From: Berberis thunbergii
Lineage: Eukaryota > Streptophyta > Magnoliopsida > Ranunculales > Berberidaceae
Reading direction: 5' to 3'
NCBI GenBank assembly: GCA_003290165.1
Contig: QNQO01000523.1
Coordinates: 1 to 64,000, forward strand
Length of the DNA: 64,000 nt
Shown in pieces: positions 13,771 to 25,397 of this stretch. Positions within the stretch are counted from its first letter, which is position 1. Each line of letters begins with the position of its first letter. The notes beneath the pieces are model-generated. The model was not told where the DNA came from. It searched no databases and saw only the letters and a list, made by a program, of their open reading frames with translations. The translations under genes were made by a program, and so were the position numbers.

Positions 13771-15276
13771 TCCTTAATATGGAAAAATAGGCATAAGAAT
13801 GCTATGATTTTGAAAATAGAAATGGGAATTCAAGGATAGTTTTAGAACATGCATGCTCATACCTTTCTCAGACCATAATCGGACGTGCATGGCACTATCG
13901 GGAAAAGTACCTGTGCAATCTTGCTCATACTCATCCATTCGCCACAATATGTAAAATAGCCCTATGAATGCAAGGATTTTGAAATTGACACGGGAATCCT
14001 AAGATTGTCACGGGACATGCATTCTTAGACCTTGCTTGGACCATAAACGAATGCTCATGACACATTCGGGCAAACTACCAGTGCATTCTTGCTCGTACTC
14101 ACCCATTCACCATAATATTTTAAAATAGCAACAAGAATGGTAGGATTTTGAAAATACACATGGGAATCCAAAGATTGCCACGGGACATGCATGCTTAGAC
14201 CTTGTTCTGACCATAATCGGATGTTCCAGGCACATTCAAGGAAACTACTCGTGCATTTTTCTTCGTACTCATCCATTCTCTTTAATATGGTAAATTAGCC
14301 AAAGCAATGCAAGGATTTTGAAAATATACACGTTAATTGAAAGATAGTAACGGGACTTGCATGCTAGGACCTTGCTTGGACCATAAACAGATGCTCTATG
14401 CACATTCGGGCAAACTACCCGTGCTTTCTTGCTCATGCCCATCCATTTGACATAACATGGAAAAAAAACCATAAGAATGGAATGAATTTGAAAATAGACA
14501 TAGGGACATGCATGCTCAGACCTTGCTCGGATCATAATCGGACGAGCCTTGCGAATTCGGGCAACCTAATGGTGCAGTATTGCTCATACTCATCCATTCA
14601 CCATAATCTTGCAAAATAGTGATATGAACGCTAGTATTTTGAAAATAGACACAGTAATCTAAGGATAGTCACGGGACATGCACGCTTAGACCTTGTTCAG
14701 TCCATAATCGGATGTTCCAGGCACATTCGGGGAAACTACCCGTGCATTCTTGCTCGTACTAATCCATTCTCCATAATATGGTAAAGTATCCATAAAAATT
14801 CAAGGATTTTGAAAATAAACTAGGGAATTAGAAGATAGTCACGGGACATGCATTCTCAGACCTTGCTTGGACCATAATAAAATGGTTTATGCACATTCGG
14901 GTAAACTACCCTACATTCTTACTCATACTAATCCATTCAAAATTAAATGGAAAAACAGCCATAGGAATGCAAGGATTTTGAAAATAAATACTAGAATCAA
15001 AAGATAGTCACAGGAAATGCATGCTTAGACCTTGCTCGAACCATAATCGAATGCAGCATGCACATTCGTGCAAACTACCCGTGGATTCTTGCTCGTACTC
15101 ATCCATTCGCTATTATATTGTAAAATATAACTAAGAATACAAGAATTTTGAAAATAGACACGAGAATACAATGATAGTCGCGGGGCATGCATGCTAAGAC
15201 CTTGTTCGAACCATATTCGGATGCTCCAGGCACATTTGAAGAAACAACCCGCGCATTCTTGCTCGTATCCATTCTC
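13771..15276. repeat. 9-monomer higher-order repeat, unit B (about 1.51 kb)
   Basis: The nine monomer variants of the preceding unit recur here in the same order, with scattered substitutions (for example TATTTTAAAATAGCAACAAG at about 14115 and GTGATATGAACGCTAG at about 14617). A third block, 15277-16802, also has nine monomers. Only its first four match the series; the other five are of different types, so the higher-order pattern decays there. A fourth block (16803-17466) again begins with the same first types and is cut by the LTR element. Confidence 0.75.
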
Positions 15277-17461
15277 CTTAATATGGAAAAATAGTCATAA
15301 GAATGCAATGATTTTGAAAATTGAAACACGAATTCAAAGATAGTCTCAGAACATGCATGTTCATACCTTTCTTAGACCATAATCGGGCGCGCCTTGCACT
15401 ATCGGGAAAAGTACCTGTGCTTTCTTGCTCATACTCATCCATTCGCCATAATATGGAAAAATAGCCCTATGAATGCAAGGATTTTGAAATTGACACGGGA
15501 ATCCCAAGATTGTCACGGGACATGAATTCTTAGACCTTGCTTGGACCATAAACGAATGCTCGTGACACATTCAGGCAAACTACCAGTGCATTCTTGCTCG
15601 TACTCACCCATTCACCATAATATGTTAAAATAGCAACAAGAATAGCATGATTTTTAAAATAGACACGGGAATCCAAAGATAGCCACTGGACATGCATGCT
15701 TAGACCTTGTTCTGACCATATTTGGATGCTCCAGGCACATTTAGGGAAACTACTCGTGCATTTTTTTGTACTCATCCATTCTCTTTAATATGGTAAAATA
15801 GCCAAAGGAATGCAAGGATTTTGAAAATATACACTGGAATTGAAAGATAGTGACGGGACAAGCATGTTAAGACCTTGCATGGACCATAATCAGATGCTCT
15901 ATGTACATTAGGGCAATATACCCTGCAATCTTACTCATACTCATCCATTCTATAAAATATGGAAAAACAACCCTAAGGATGCAAGGATTTTGACAATAAA
16001 CACAGGGATCCAAAGATAGTCACTAGAAATGCATGCTCAGATCTTGCTCGGACCAAAATCAGATTATCCTAGCACACTCGGGCAAATAACCCGTGGATTC
16101 TTGGTTGTACTCATCCATTCGCTATAATATTGTAAAATAACACTAAAAATGCAAGGATTTTGAAAATTGACACGGGAATACAAAGATTGTCATGGGACAT
16201 GCATGCTAAGATTTTGTTTGGACCATAATTGGATGCTCCAGGCACATTCGGGGAAACTACCCGTGCATTCTTGCTCGTATTCATTCATTCTCCTTAATAT
16301 GAAAAAATAGCCATAAAAACACAAGGATTTTGAAAATAGACTTCAGAATCCAAAAATAGTCTCGGAACATGCATGTTCACACCTTTCTTGGACCATAATC
16401 AGATGCGCCTTGCACTTTCGGGAAAACTACATGTGCATTCTTTCTCATACTCATCCATTCGCCATAATATGGAAAAGTAGCCCTATGAATGCATAGATTT
16501 TGAAATTGACTCTGGAATCCCAAGATTGTCACGGGATATGCATTCTCAGACCTTGCTTGGGCCTTAAACGAATGCTCCTGGCACATTCGGGCGAACTACG
16601 AGTGCATTCTTTCTCGTACTCACCCATTCACCATAATATGGTAAAATAGCCATAAGAATGCTAGGATTTTGAAATTGACATGGGAATCCAATGATAGTCA
16701 CAGGACATGCATGCTAAGACCTTGTTCGGATCATAATCGGATGCTCCAGGCACATTCGAAGAAACTACCCGTGCATTCTTGCTCATACTCATCCATTCTC
16801 CTTAATATGGAAAAATAGGCATAAGAATGCAATGATTTTGAAAATTGAAACGGGAATTCAAAGATAGTCTCAGAACATGCATGTTCATACCTTTCTCAAA
16901 CCATAATCGGATGCGCCTTGCACTTTCGGGAAACAACCCGTGCATTCTTGCTCATACTCATCCATTAGCCATAATATGGAAAATTAGACCTATGAATACA
17001 AGGATTTTGAAATTGACAAGGGAATCCCAATATTGTCGTGGGACATCCATTCTCAGGCATTGGTTGGACCATAAACGAATGCTCATGGCACATTCGAGCA
17101 AACTACCAGTGCATTCTTGATCGTACTCACCCATTCACCATGATATGTTAAAATAGCAATAAGAATAGTTGGATTTTGAAAATAGACACACGAATCCAAG
17201 GATAGCAACAGGACATGCATGCTTAGACCTTGTTCTGACCATAATCGGATGCTCTAGGCACATTCAGGAAACTACTCGTGCATTTTTGTTCATACTCATC
17301 CATTCTATATAATGTGGTAAAATAACCAAAGGAATGCAAGGATTTTGAAAATATACACGGGAATTGAAAGATAGTAATGGGACATGCATGCTAAGACCTT
17401 GCATGGACCATGATTGAATGTTTCTGGCACATTCGGGCAAGCCACCAGTGCATTCTTGCTC

Positions 17462-17466
17462 ATACT
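17462..17466. repeat. Target site duplication, left copy (atact)
   Basis: Five bases of satellite directly before the LTR terminus TGATGCGC. The right copy, gtact, is at 39224-39228, so four of five bases match. The usual satellite sequence at this place is CTCGTACTC, so the left copy has probably mutated g to a. Confidence 0.7.
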
Positions 17467-19117
17467 TGATGCGCTATTTTAGTTGCACACAACTTAATAC
17501 CCTGCTTTTTGCTTGTAGTATAGAATAAGTAGGGATTGTTTTGGACCGTGGATTAAAGGGCTTGCCAATTAACACTAAGAATAGCTAAAAGGCAACTAAC
17601 AATCTAATTAATTAAATAAGGGGGGATTGGATTAACTAAATTAAACTATGAAAATAACTACTGTAAAGGTAATAAAACTAAAGGGATGGAAAAATGAGAA
17701 ATTAGCTAAGGGTTTATCTCCACACACCAAACATATGCTCATAAATCAATCTTCAATAATCACTTGCTAACTTATGAGAGACAATGCTCAAGATTAACCG
17801 TGATAAGCACTGCATTAATTTTATTATTTCCCCAAGTTCATTGAATTAAACTAAGCGTCGCTTTCAAACTATTTTTATCATGCTATCTAAATAGGAATCA
17901 CAAGTTAGATAACAATCTAAGATCATTAAGTTTTGTAGAAAATATGAACACTAACTAGGCAATTACAAGTATGATCAACATCTTGTACTTACCTAGGTTT
18001 TTACTTAACCTTACCAACGTTCCTTGGTATTTAATACTTGCGAATACAAGATTATAACAATTAGGTGAAACTCTCCTATACTCTATCCCCAGATCCTAGC
18101 ATGCTTACTAAGTTGGCCACCTTAACAAACATACCAAAGAAAAGTTATCTATAAAGCAGTTAAGCAAAACACAAGCACTAATTGCAAGGAAGATTAAATT
18201 CAATTAATTCATAAAACACATGTTCTGGGCTTCAAATCCACCCCTAACTAAGAGAATTTTAGCTAGACATATTAATCATGTTCAAACAGTAATCCATAAT
18301 CAATAATCAAGCGAAATAAGATAAAGAGTTAAGAGATGAAACAAAACACTGTCACCAATTTCAGAGATATCTTCCTTCTCCTTCCTCACGCAATCTGCTC
18401 CTACCTCCTATGTGATCTGCTTGTGAATCACAGTGTGAGAGAGAATGAGATGACGAGGGACAGCGAGAGAAAGGGAGATCAGATGGGTGTTGTGAAGGAG
18501 GACGACGGGATGAGAAGAGAGGATGGAAGAAGGGACTGTGGTCGTAAGGAGGAGGAGATGAGCAGAGGCATGCGGTGGTGATGAAGGCTATGGATGGATC
18601 GTGTTGCGATGATGTTGTGGATTTGAAACTTTGAGAGATAGAGAGGAGAGGGGCTGGATGTGATGATGGTTGTGGCAATCGGCTATTGCTAGGAGGAGGG
18701 ATATGTGAGGATGATTGATGATGTGTTCAGGACGACAGCGGCTGTGGGAGGATGCATTGCTTGCTGTGGCTGTGGATTAGGGCTTGTGGTGGAGGTCGTG
18801 AATGCAAGGGTTGTTGGCTAGCATAGGCGATGGAAGCTGTGGATGGATGGCTTAGGAGGCTATGGATGGGGATGCAAGGTATCATCCCTTTTATAATTGT
18901 TTTATGCTTGGTTTCCTTGTTTGTTTCGTTTCTTTGTTTGTGTGGTTCCCTTGTGCAATTAGTTGCCAATTCGCTTCACTTAGCTTCTATTTTAGAATCT
19001 TGTAATTGGAAACCTACACAAACACGAAAATAGTAATTAGTACCATAACTAACAAATAATAGCCAAAAATATATACAGAAATATGGTACTAAAAATAGCC
19101 TAATTATGCCCCGATGA
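17467..19117 (-). repeat. LTR 1 (3' LTR of the composite)
   Basis: 1651 bp. It aligns over its length with the LTR at 23635-25397. In + orientation it starts TGATGCGCTATTTTAG and ends with a region like AATTATGCCCC. The terminal bases GATGA differ from TATCA in LTR 2, so its outer end carries substitutions. It lacks a few segments present in LTR 2, such as the stretch matching about 24529-24582 and about 25 bp near 25092. The purine-rich tract beside it on the internal side is the expected polypurine tract. Confidence 0.9.
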
Positions 19118-19131
19118 AATTCCCCCACACT
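19118..19131 (-). other. Polypurine tract next to LTR 1
   Basis: On the minus strand this reads GTGTGGGGGAATT directly before the 3' LTR, the expected place for plus-strand priming. The equivalent tract for the second unit is at about 25398-25410. Similar GTGTGGGGG cores recur inside both internal regions (near 19993 and 20717; near 26151, and at 37616 with one C fewer). Confidence 0.75.
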
Positions 19132-20924
19132 AATCTTTCGCTAGTCCTCGAGCAAATCCAAGAAACAAAAATACTCAAATAACTCAATTTATACTTTTCA
19201 ACATTTGTCTTTGAGATTTTCAACGGATCATGACGTGTAAAGATTTTTTGTAAACACAAAATTAAATCCACACCATTCGAAAAATACACGATCATAGCAA
19301 TGATATAGAAATTCACAATTAAATCAATCCAAGTGTCTGTGAAATTCAAGCGCGTGCCAAGAAGAATTAACCCAAAAATCTCACTGGGTGCACTCTTTTT
19401 TTTTTCATTGATTATTTGGTAAAATCACTCTTACTATTCTAGTTATATGTGAGAGGATTGATGTAAAAGGGAAACAAATAGCTCACATATGATATAACAA
19501 GAAATAAAGGCATTTTCTGACCCTTTTTTTTGTTTTTTTTTTGTTTTTCAGATATATGATCTCATGGAAGGAATGCTACTACTTGAATGCAAGAACTAGT
19601 GACACCATATGCTCATACCTCATTCGAATCTCCACATCGTGACATTGCATGACATACTCAATCAAAAGGTCTTAATTCAGGTGGTAATAGGGCCAGGGGT
19701 CAAAGGAAGAGAAAAAAATGGATATGAAATTTTCAAAGGGCTTGAAGAAATGGTGAAAGAGTGCAATAAGATTAAAGACATTAGCAAAGAATCATATGGT
19801 CCAAGACATAAAGAAGTGGCCCACTGATAATGAAAATTTTCAGCAATTATTCTGTATCTACTGAATGAAAAGAATTGAACTATCTGTATGGTACTGAAAT
19901 ACTTAATGAATATAGACAAGGGCTTGTATCCCTTCTAAAACTTTGTAATAATTTTTTTATTTTTTATTGTTTTTCTTTAACTGTCTACCATATTCCCCCA
20001 CACTTGTTTTTCAATGTACCTTGAACCACAATAAAGTCTCTGCAAATCAAATTCTACTCCACTCTAGGTTAGGGATAGAAAATGAGGGTAATGAAACAAA
20101 TGGCTTAATAACAGGCTCAATAGGGTTAACCTAAAGGAAATATATCATGATTCGGGCTTCTTTGGCAATGGTGAAAACTAGGTGCCTTTATCATGTCAAG
20201 CATGTCATGCAATTCAATATGATGCTTTGAACGGAATTAATACAAGTTCTAGTGTTTAATTCTTAATTATGAAAGCAATCCAACTAGAAACCAAAGCAAG
20301 CAAATTTGAGATCATGCAACGAATTATTATTGACAAAAGAAATGAAAGATGACCTAACTAAAAACTCTCAAAATCAAAGGAATAATAGGCTCCAAACTCA
20401 CATATGGGTTATAATGAGTACCAATTACTAAGTTGATTACATGTGAATTTGCATATGTTGACCATAAATAAGCATTAACTAAATAATAATATTAGATCTT
20501 AACTCATGTTTATAAATTACCATACAGTCATGCAATTATAAACCAAATCTCATCATTCTGCTAAAAAGTATCATAAGACTCAAAACAACTATGAAATATT
20601 TTTTATATTTTTTTGTGACACTAATACCAACAAATAAAATAAAAAGCAACATAATTTTTTTAATGGACTCACACTTTTTTTTTATTAATTTGTTTTTACA
20701 TAAAAAATGACGTTTTTCCCCCACACTTAAACCTGACATTGTCCTCAATGTTAATAGATCATAGCACATGCAATGAAAGATTTAAAAGCGGAAAAAACAA
20801 ACTACTAAAAAACAAGCAAAAATAATGAAAAGAAAATAAAGGGATAGAGAAAGCAAATCTGATTGGGTTGCCTCCCAAGAAGCGTTAGTTTTAATGTCGT
20901 GCAGCCTGACAGTATCTACAATTA
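19132..20924 (-). other. 3' non-coding part of internal region 1
   Basis: Lies between the end of the integrase C-terminal remnant and the polypurine tract. Athila/Tat elements often have an extra open frame or a long non-coding stretch here; only short uninformative frames are seen. It contains two additional GTGTGGGGG-type purine cores on the minus strand (about 19993 and 20717). It also holds the unoccupied counterpart (TAG at 20179-20181) of the site where the CACTA entered internal region 2. Confidence 0.6.
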
Positions 20925-21623
20925 ATCCTCTGAATAAGTGGGAACATGGAGTGATACGTCCTCCACGTCATGCTTCACAAATGACTCATAATAGGGCTTA
21001 AGTCGATGATGTTTCACCTTAAACTCCTTACATGTTGTGACACTCTAAATCTGTATGGCACCATAGGGAAAAACATTAGTCACAATAAATGGACCAACCC
21101 ATTCAGAACCTAACTTACCAGTTGTAAGACATGATTGGAAAAGCTAGACTTTCATTCCAATGACAAAAGTATTTCCATGGATCATCTGATCAAGAAAAAC
21201 TATGGTGTTATCCTTATAATTGTTTTTACTATCATAAGCCTCATCCTGAATCTTTTCAAGCTCATTCAACTGAAATTTCTTCCGCTTTTTTGTGTCATAG
21301 GGAACTCTATTGCTCTCATATCCAACTGCAGTAGTGATGGTGGTCTCAAGTTCATCCTTATTTCTGATGTCTGACAATTTCTGAGTCAAATTTTCATTCA
21401 CATTAATAGAAAAAAAAGAATGATTTTTAATAGGATATTTCTTGGCTTCAAAGATGTTGAAGCCAATCACATCACCATCGAATTCCATTGTTAGTTTACC
21501 CGCATGCACATCAATATTTGTTTTCACAGTTTTCATGAAGGGGCGCCCTAAAAGAAGATGCAAAGGTGCTGAAAATTCTGAATATTTCATCTCAAGCACA
21601 TAGAAATTCGCTGGGAATATCAA
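20925..21623 (-). pseudogene. Protease tail fused to integrase C-terminus, copy 1 (RT, RNase H and IN core deleted)
   Basis: The minus-strand frame 21623-21144 starts within the protease domain (LLLGRPFMKT, then a KLTMEFDGDVIGFNIFEA segment). It passes without interruption into a segment typical of the integrase C-terminal region (FQLNELEKIQDEAYDSKNNY, then MIHGNTFVIGMKV). Past the stop, the same frame resumes with GKLGSEWVGPFIVTNVFPYG, a conserved integrase C-terminal stretch, and an H-RLKPYYES segment ending at about 20925. No reverse transcriptase YxDD, RNase H or integrase zinc/DDE motif lies between. The junction is near 21300. The second internal region has the same junction. Function is lost for autonomous transposition. 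Confidence 0.85.
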
Positions 21624-21632
21624 ATGGTTAAC

Positions 21633-22336
21633 CTACACCAACATATCTTCCAACAAACCTTGAGGATATGCATTAGAATGGTCATCCAATTTAATAATAA
21701 CACCATCGATTTTTAAATTCCCGAGATTTATAGATCGATAAATAGAATACGACATAACATTAATTGAAGCACCTAAGTCTAGCATTGCATTTTCAATTTT
21801 AATATTACTGTAACACAAGGGATAGTGAAACTACTTGGATCCTTACACTTTCCATTGAAGAATTGCGGAGAAATTTTCACTCACCTTAACTACCTCTCTG
21901 TCTCGAAGTCGTCTCTTTGTTGTCCAAAGCTCCTTAAAATTTTTTGCATACTTAGGCACTTGTTTAATAGCATCGAGAAGCGGAATATTGACTTGTACTT
22001 TTCGGAAGTTTCCAAAATTTCCTTATCTTGTTCATCTTTTCTAGATTTGGAAAACCTACCTACAAAAGGCACAAAAGGTGGAACAAAATTAGCAGAAACT
22101 GAATTTGGAATGCTCACCTTCTTACTTTGGAGCTCTTGTGTTTCAATGATGGCTGGAGAATCCTTCTGTAACTCTGCTTCCCTATTTCGACTATGTTTAG
22201 GGACTATTGGCTCATTCTCAATTTGCCTACCAATCCTCAATGTAATTACTTTTGCAGTTTCAAACCTGCCTTTCGGATTTGGAGTGGTAGAACTAGGAAG
22301 TTTTTCCTTGTTCACGAATTTGTCCAATAAACTCAA
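21633..22336 (-). pseudogene. gag tail and aspartic protease, copy 1
   Basis: Frame 22336-21890 holds the gag/protease linker of Athila/Tat polyproteins: an NPKGRFETAKVITLRIGRQIE-like segment, a proline-rich VPPFVPF stretch, then 'RFSKSRKDEQDKEILET'. Frame 21818-21633 holds the retropepsin active site as AMLDLGASINVMSYSIYRS. This D-L-G-A-S variant of the catalytic Asp motif is usual in the group. It is followed by an 'NAYPQGLLEDMLV' segment that leads into the LLLGRPF block. Frameshifts and stops separate these pieces, so no continuous polyprotein can be made. Confidence 0.85.
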
Positions 22337-23516
22337 CTATTTGTCCCATCTGTTGCTTCAAATCTGATATATCTTTTGTTTGGTTCTGCTGAGAAATAGT
22401 TAATGATTTCAGAATCTCATTATAATTAAGCAAAATACCTGAATTGTGTTGAAGTGGTTCATGTGGTGCTCGAAAGAATCCAGGGGGTGGCCGATTCAAA
22501 GCTTGTTGTTGAGGTTGTTTTGAATTTTTCCATCCAAAGCTGGGATGATTTCTCTAACCTTCATTGTAAGTGTTCGAATGAGGGTTATTTCTATAGTGAT
22601 TTTGCCCCTAAAAACCTATTGCATTAACATTCTCCAAACCGTCATTCTCAATCAGTTGAGGACATTGATCAGATGGATGTCCTGACTTAGTACACACGCT
22701 GCAAACTTGTGCAACTCCTAGCACATTTGGCTTCCCTAGGGCCTGAGTCACAAGTGAGGTAAGATTAGCCATTTGAGCTTCCAAACTAGAATTAGTACTT
22801 ACCTCATCGATTTGGCATGAAGCCTCTCCAATTCCATCATATTGTTGGGCATTAAAAGCTCGATTTGAAATCAAAGTCTTGGCCACTGCTGGAGTTTTAT
22901 CAACAAAAGCTCCTCTTGTCGTTGCGTCTAACATCTGTCGCTCAAGAGGAAGGAATCCCTCATAAAAGTCTTGAATTAGGAGTTCCTCCTTCATCTGATG
23001 CTGCGGACATAATGTTATGAGAGTTTTGAAGCGCTCATAGTAAGCCGGATATGATTCTTTTGGACCTTGCTGTATACCACTGATTTTCTTCTTCAACAAG
23101 ATAATTTTGGAAGTTGGGAAACATTTCTCTAGAAACACCTTCATGCTATCTCAAGAATATATTGTTCCGGAAGGTAGTTCATAGAGCCAATCCTTAGCCC
23201 TATCAGCCAGAGAAAAAGGAAATGCTCTCAACTTTAGGATGTTCTCATCCACATTTATTGGCGTCATACTAGAGCATACAATTTCAAATTCCTTTAAATA
23301 ATTATTTGGATCCTCCATAGAAAGACCATGACACTTCGGAAAGGTGGATGTTGAAAGTTCTTAAATAGATCTATTGTCTCCCATGTCAAACTCTTCAGAT
23401 TCAAATTCAGAGCTAGATGTTTGTGGCTCTTTTGTTTCTCCCATTCGTCTTTTAAATGTTTTTTCAAGCTCTAAATCATATTCTAATAAGTTTTCGCTAG
23501 ATCTTCTATTGAGCAT
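22293..23516 (-). pseudogene. gag, copy 1, with four in-frame stops
   Basis: A single minus-strand frame starts at an ATG at 23514-23516 (MLNRRSSENLLEYDLELE, a typical start for this gag type). It covers the retrotransposon gag capsid domain (LKEFEIVCSSMTPINVDEN; LRAFPFSLADRAKDWLYELP; ESYPAYYERFKTLITLCPQH) and a CCHC zinc knuckle, C-SV-C-TKSG-H-PSDQ-C at about 22690. It ends with a Gln-rich tail near 22293. It is interrupted by TAA at 23361-23363, TGA at 23145-23147 and two TAG codons (22608-22610 and near 22556); at least two of these fall where Trp or Leu is usual. A frameshift near 22310 separates it from the protease frame. Gag packages element RNA in virus-like particles; this copy cannot do so intact. 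Confidence 0.85.
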
Positions 23517-23611
23517 GAACATGTACCTGAGATAAAGAAAGAAAGAAGAAAAAATCAATAAAAAGAAAATAAATAAATAAAAACAAATAAAGTAATTAAC
23601 AATTTTTCTAA

Positions 23612-23629
23612 TCCCCGGCAACGGCGCCT
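23612..23629 (-). other. Primer-binding site (tRNA-Asp-like)
   Basis: On the minus strand, five bases after the LTR end, the sequence is aggcgccgttgccgggga. It matches the 3' end of plant tRNA-Asp except for the first base (a instead of t). This fixes the orientation of the element as minus and marks the middle LTR as the 5' LTR of internal region 1. Confidence 0.8.
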
Positions 23630-23634
23630 AAAAT

Positions 23635-25397
23635 TGATGCGCTATTATAGTAGCACACAACTTAATACCCTGCTTTGTAATTGTAGTATAGAATAAGTAG
23701 GGATCGTTCTAGACCAGGGATTAGAGGGCTTGCCAATTAACACTAAGAATAGCTAAAAGACAACTAACAATCTAATTAATTAAATAATGGGGGATTGAAT
23801 TTTCAAAATAAAACTATGAAAATAACTACGAAAATTACTGTAAATAAAATAAAACTAAAGGGATGGCAAGATGAAAAATTAGCTAAGGGTTTATCTCCAC
23901 ACACCAAACATATGCTCATAAATCAATCTTCAATAATCACTTGCTAACTCCTAAAAGATAATGCTCAAGATTAACCGTGATAAGCAATGCATCAATCTTA
24001 TTATTTTCCCAAGTTCGTTGAATTAAACTAAGCGTCGCTTTCAAACTATTCTTATCATGCTATCTAAACAGGAATCACAAGTTAGATAACAATCTATGAT
24101 GATTAAGTTTTGTGGAAAATATGAAAATTGACTAGGAAATTACAAGTATGATCAACATCTTGTTCTTACCTAGGTTTTTACTTAACCTTACCAACGTTCC
24201 TTGGAATTTACTACCTGTGAATACAGGATTATAACAATTAGGTGAAACTATCCTATACTCTAGCCTCAGATCCTAGCATGCTTACTAAGTTGACCACTTT
24301 AACAAACATACAAAGAAAATTTCTCTATAAAACAGTTAAACAAAACACAAACTCTAATAGCAAGGAAGATTAAATTCAATTAATTCATAAAACACATGTT
24401 AGGGGCTTCGAATCCACCCTTAGCTAAGAGAAGTTTAGCTAGACATATTAGTCATGTTCAAACAGTAATTCATAATCAATAATCAAGCGAAATAAGAGAA
24501 AGACTTAAGAGATGAGACAAAATACTACCGCCTAGTCCGTGGTGGTACTGAGTGGAAATTGGGGTGCAAATAGTGCAAAGGAAGTGATATCTTCATTCTC
24601 CTTCCTCATGTGATCTGTTCCTTCCTCCTCTGCGATTTTTTTGTGAATCAGACTGTGAGAGAGAAAGGGATGACGGGGGACAGCGAGAGAGGGAGATCAG
24701 ATGGGTGTTGTGAAGGAGGACGACAGGATGAGGAAAGAGGATGGAAGAAAGGACTGTGGTCGTAAGGAGAAGGAGATGAACAGAGGCCTGCGGTAGTGAT
24801 GAAGGTTGTGGCTCGATCGTGCTACGATGATATTGTGGATTTGAAACTTTGAGAGATCGAGAGGAGAGGGGCTGGATGTGATGATGGTGGTGGTGATCGG
24901 TTGTTGCTAGGAGGAGGGATCTGTGAGTATGAGTGATGACGGGTTCAGGACGATGGCGGTTGTGGGAGGATGTTTGGCTTGCTACAGTGGTGGATTAGGG
25001 CTTGTTGTGGAAGCCGTGAATGCGTGGGTTGTTGGCTAGCGTAGGCGATGGAAGCTGTGGATGGATGGATTAGGAGGCTATGGATGGGGATGCTATTGTT
25101 GGATGGATTCCCTCCAAAGTAAAATATCATCCCTTTTATAATTGTTTTCTGCTTGGTTTCCTTCTTTGTTTGGTTTCCTTGTTTGTTTGGATTCCTTGTT
25201 AGTTTCATTTCCTTGTTTGTGTGGTTTCCTTGTCCAATTAGTTGCCAATTCGCTTAACTTAGCTTTTATTTTAGAATCTTGTAATTGGAAACCTACACAA
25301 ACACGATAAAAGTAATTATACCATAATTAATAAGTAATAGCCAAAAATATATATACAGAAATATGGTACTAAAAATAGCCTAATTATGCCCCTATCA
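23635..25397 (-). repeat. LTR 2 (shared middle LTR of the composite)
   Basis: 1763 bp, with TG...CA ends on both readings: + strand starts TGATGCGCTATTATAG and ends ATGCCCCTATCA. It is flanked on its left by the primer-binding site of internal region 1 and on its right by the polypurine tract of internal region 2, so it acts as 5' LTR for one unit and 3' LTR for the other. It differs from LTR 1 by many substitutions and several indels, so the two are not recent duplicates. Confidence 0.9.

Larger units (their letters stand above)
4682..17466. repeat. Left 170-bp satellite array
   Basis: Head-to-tail monomers of about 170 bp. The phase marker AAAATAG followed by GAATGCAAGGATTTT recurs every 165-172 bp (for example the AAATAG at 7211 and 7381). 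Fixed landmarks in each monomer are GAATGCAAGGATTTTGAAAA, a GTCACGGGACATGCATGC segment, GACCATAATCGGATGC, and GTGCATTCTTGCTCGTACTC. About 75 monomers are present. The part near 4.7-8.5 kb is heterogeneous, with monomers truncated or partly duplicated (for example near 5815-5880, 7690-7735 and 8370). The right part is in higher-order form. Length and arrangement fit a centromeric or pericentromeric satellite; that location is inference. Confidence 0.95.

Noticed and set aside
16718..16745. TTCGGACCATAATCGGA-type segment of the monomer considered as a CENP-B box.
   Set aside because: The required CGGG at the end of the box is not in the right position; only a loose resemblance.
4682..17466. Short dyad GCAC-att-CGGG / CCCGTGC within each monomer considered as a functional binding site.
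   Set aside because: The symmetry is short and interrupted, and many monomers have changes that break it. No independent support.
18336..18678. Open frames on both strands in LTR 1 and the matching region of LTR 2.
   Set aside because: Purine-rich LTR sequence. The frames are not conserved between the two LTRs and have no recognisable domain.
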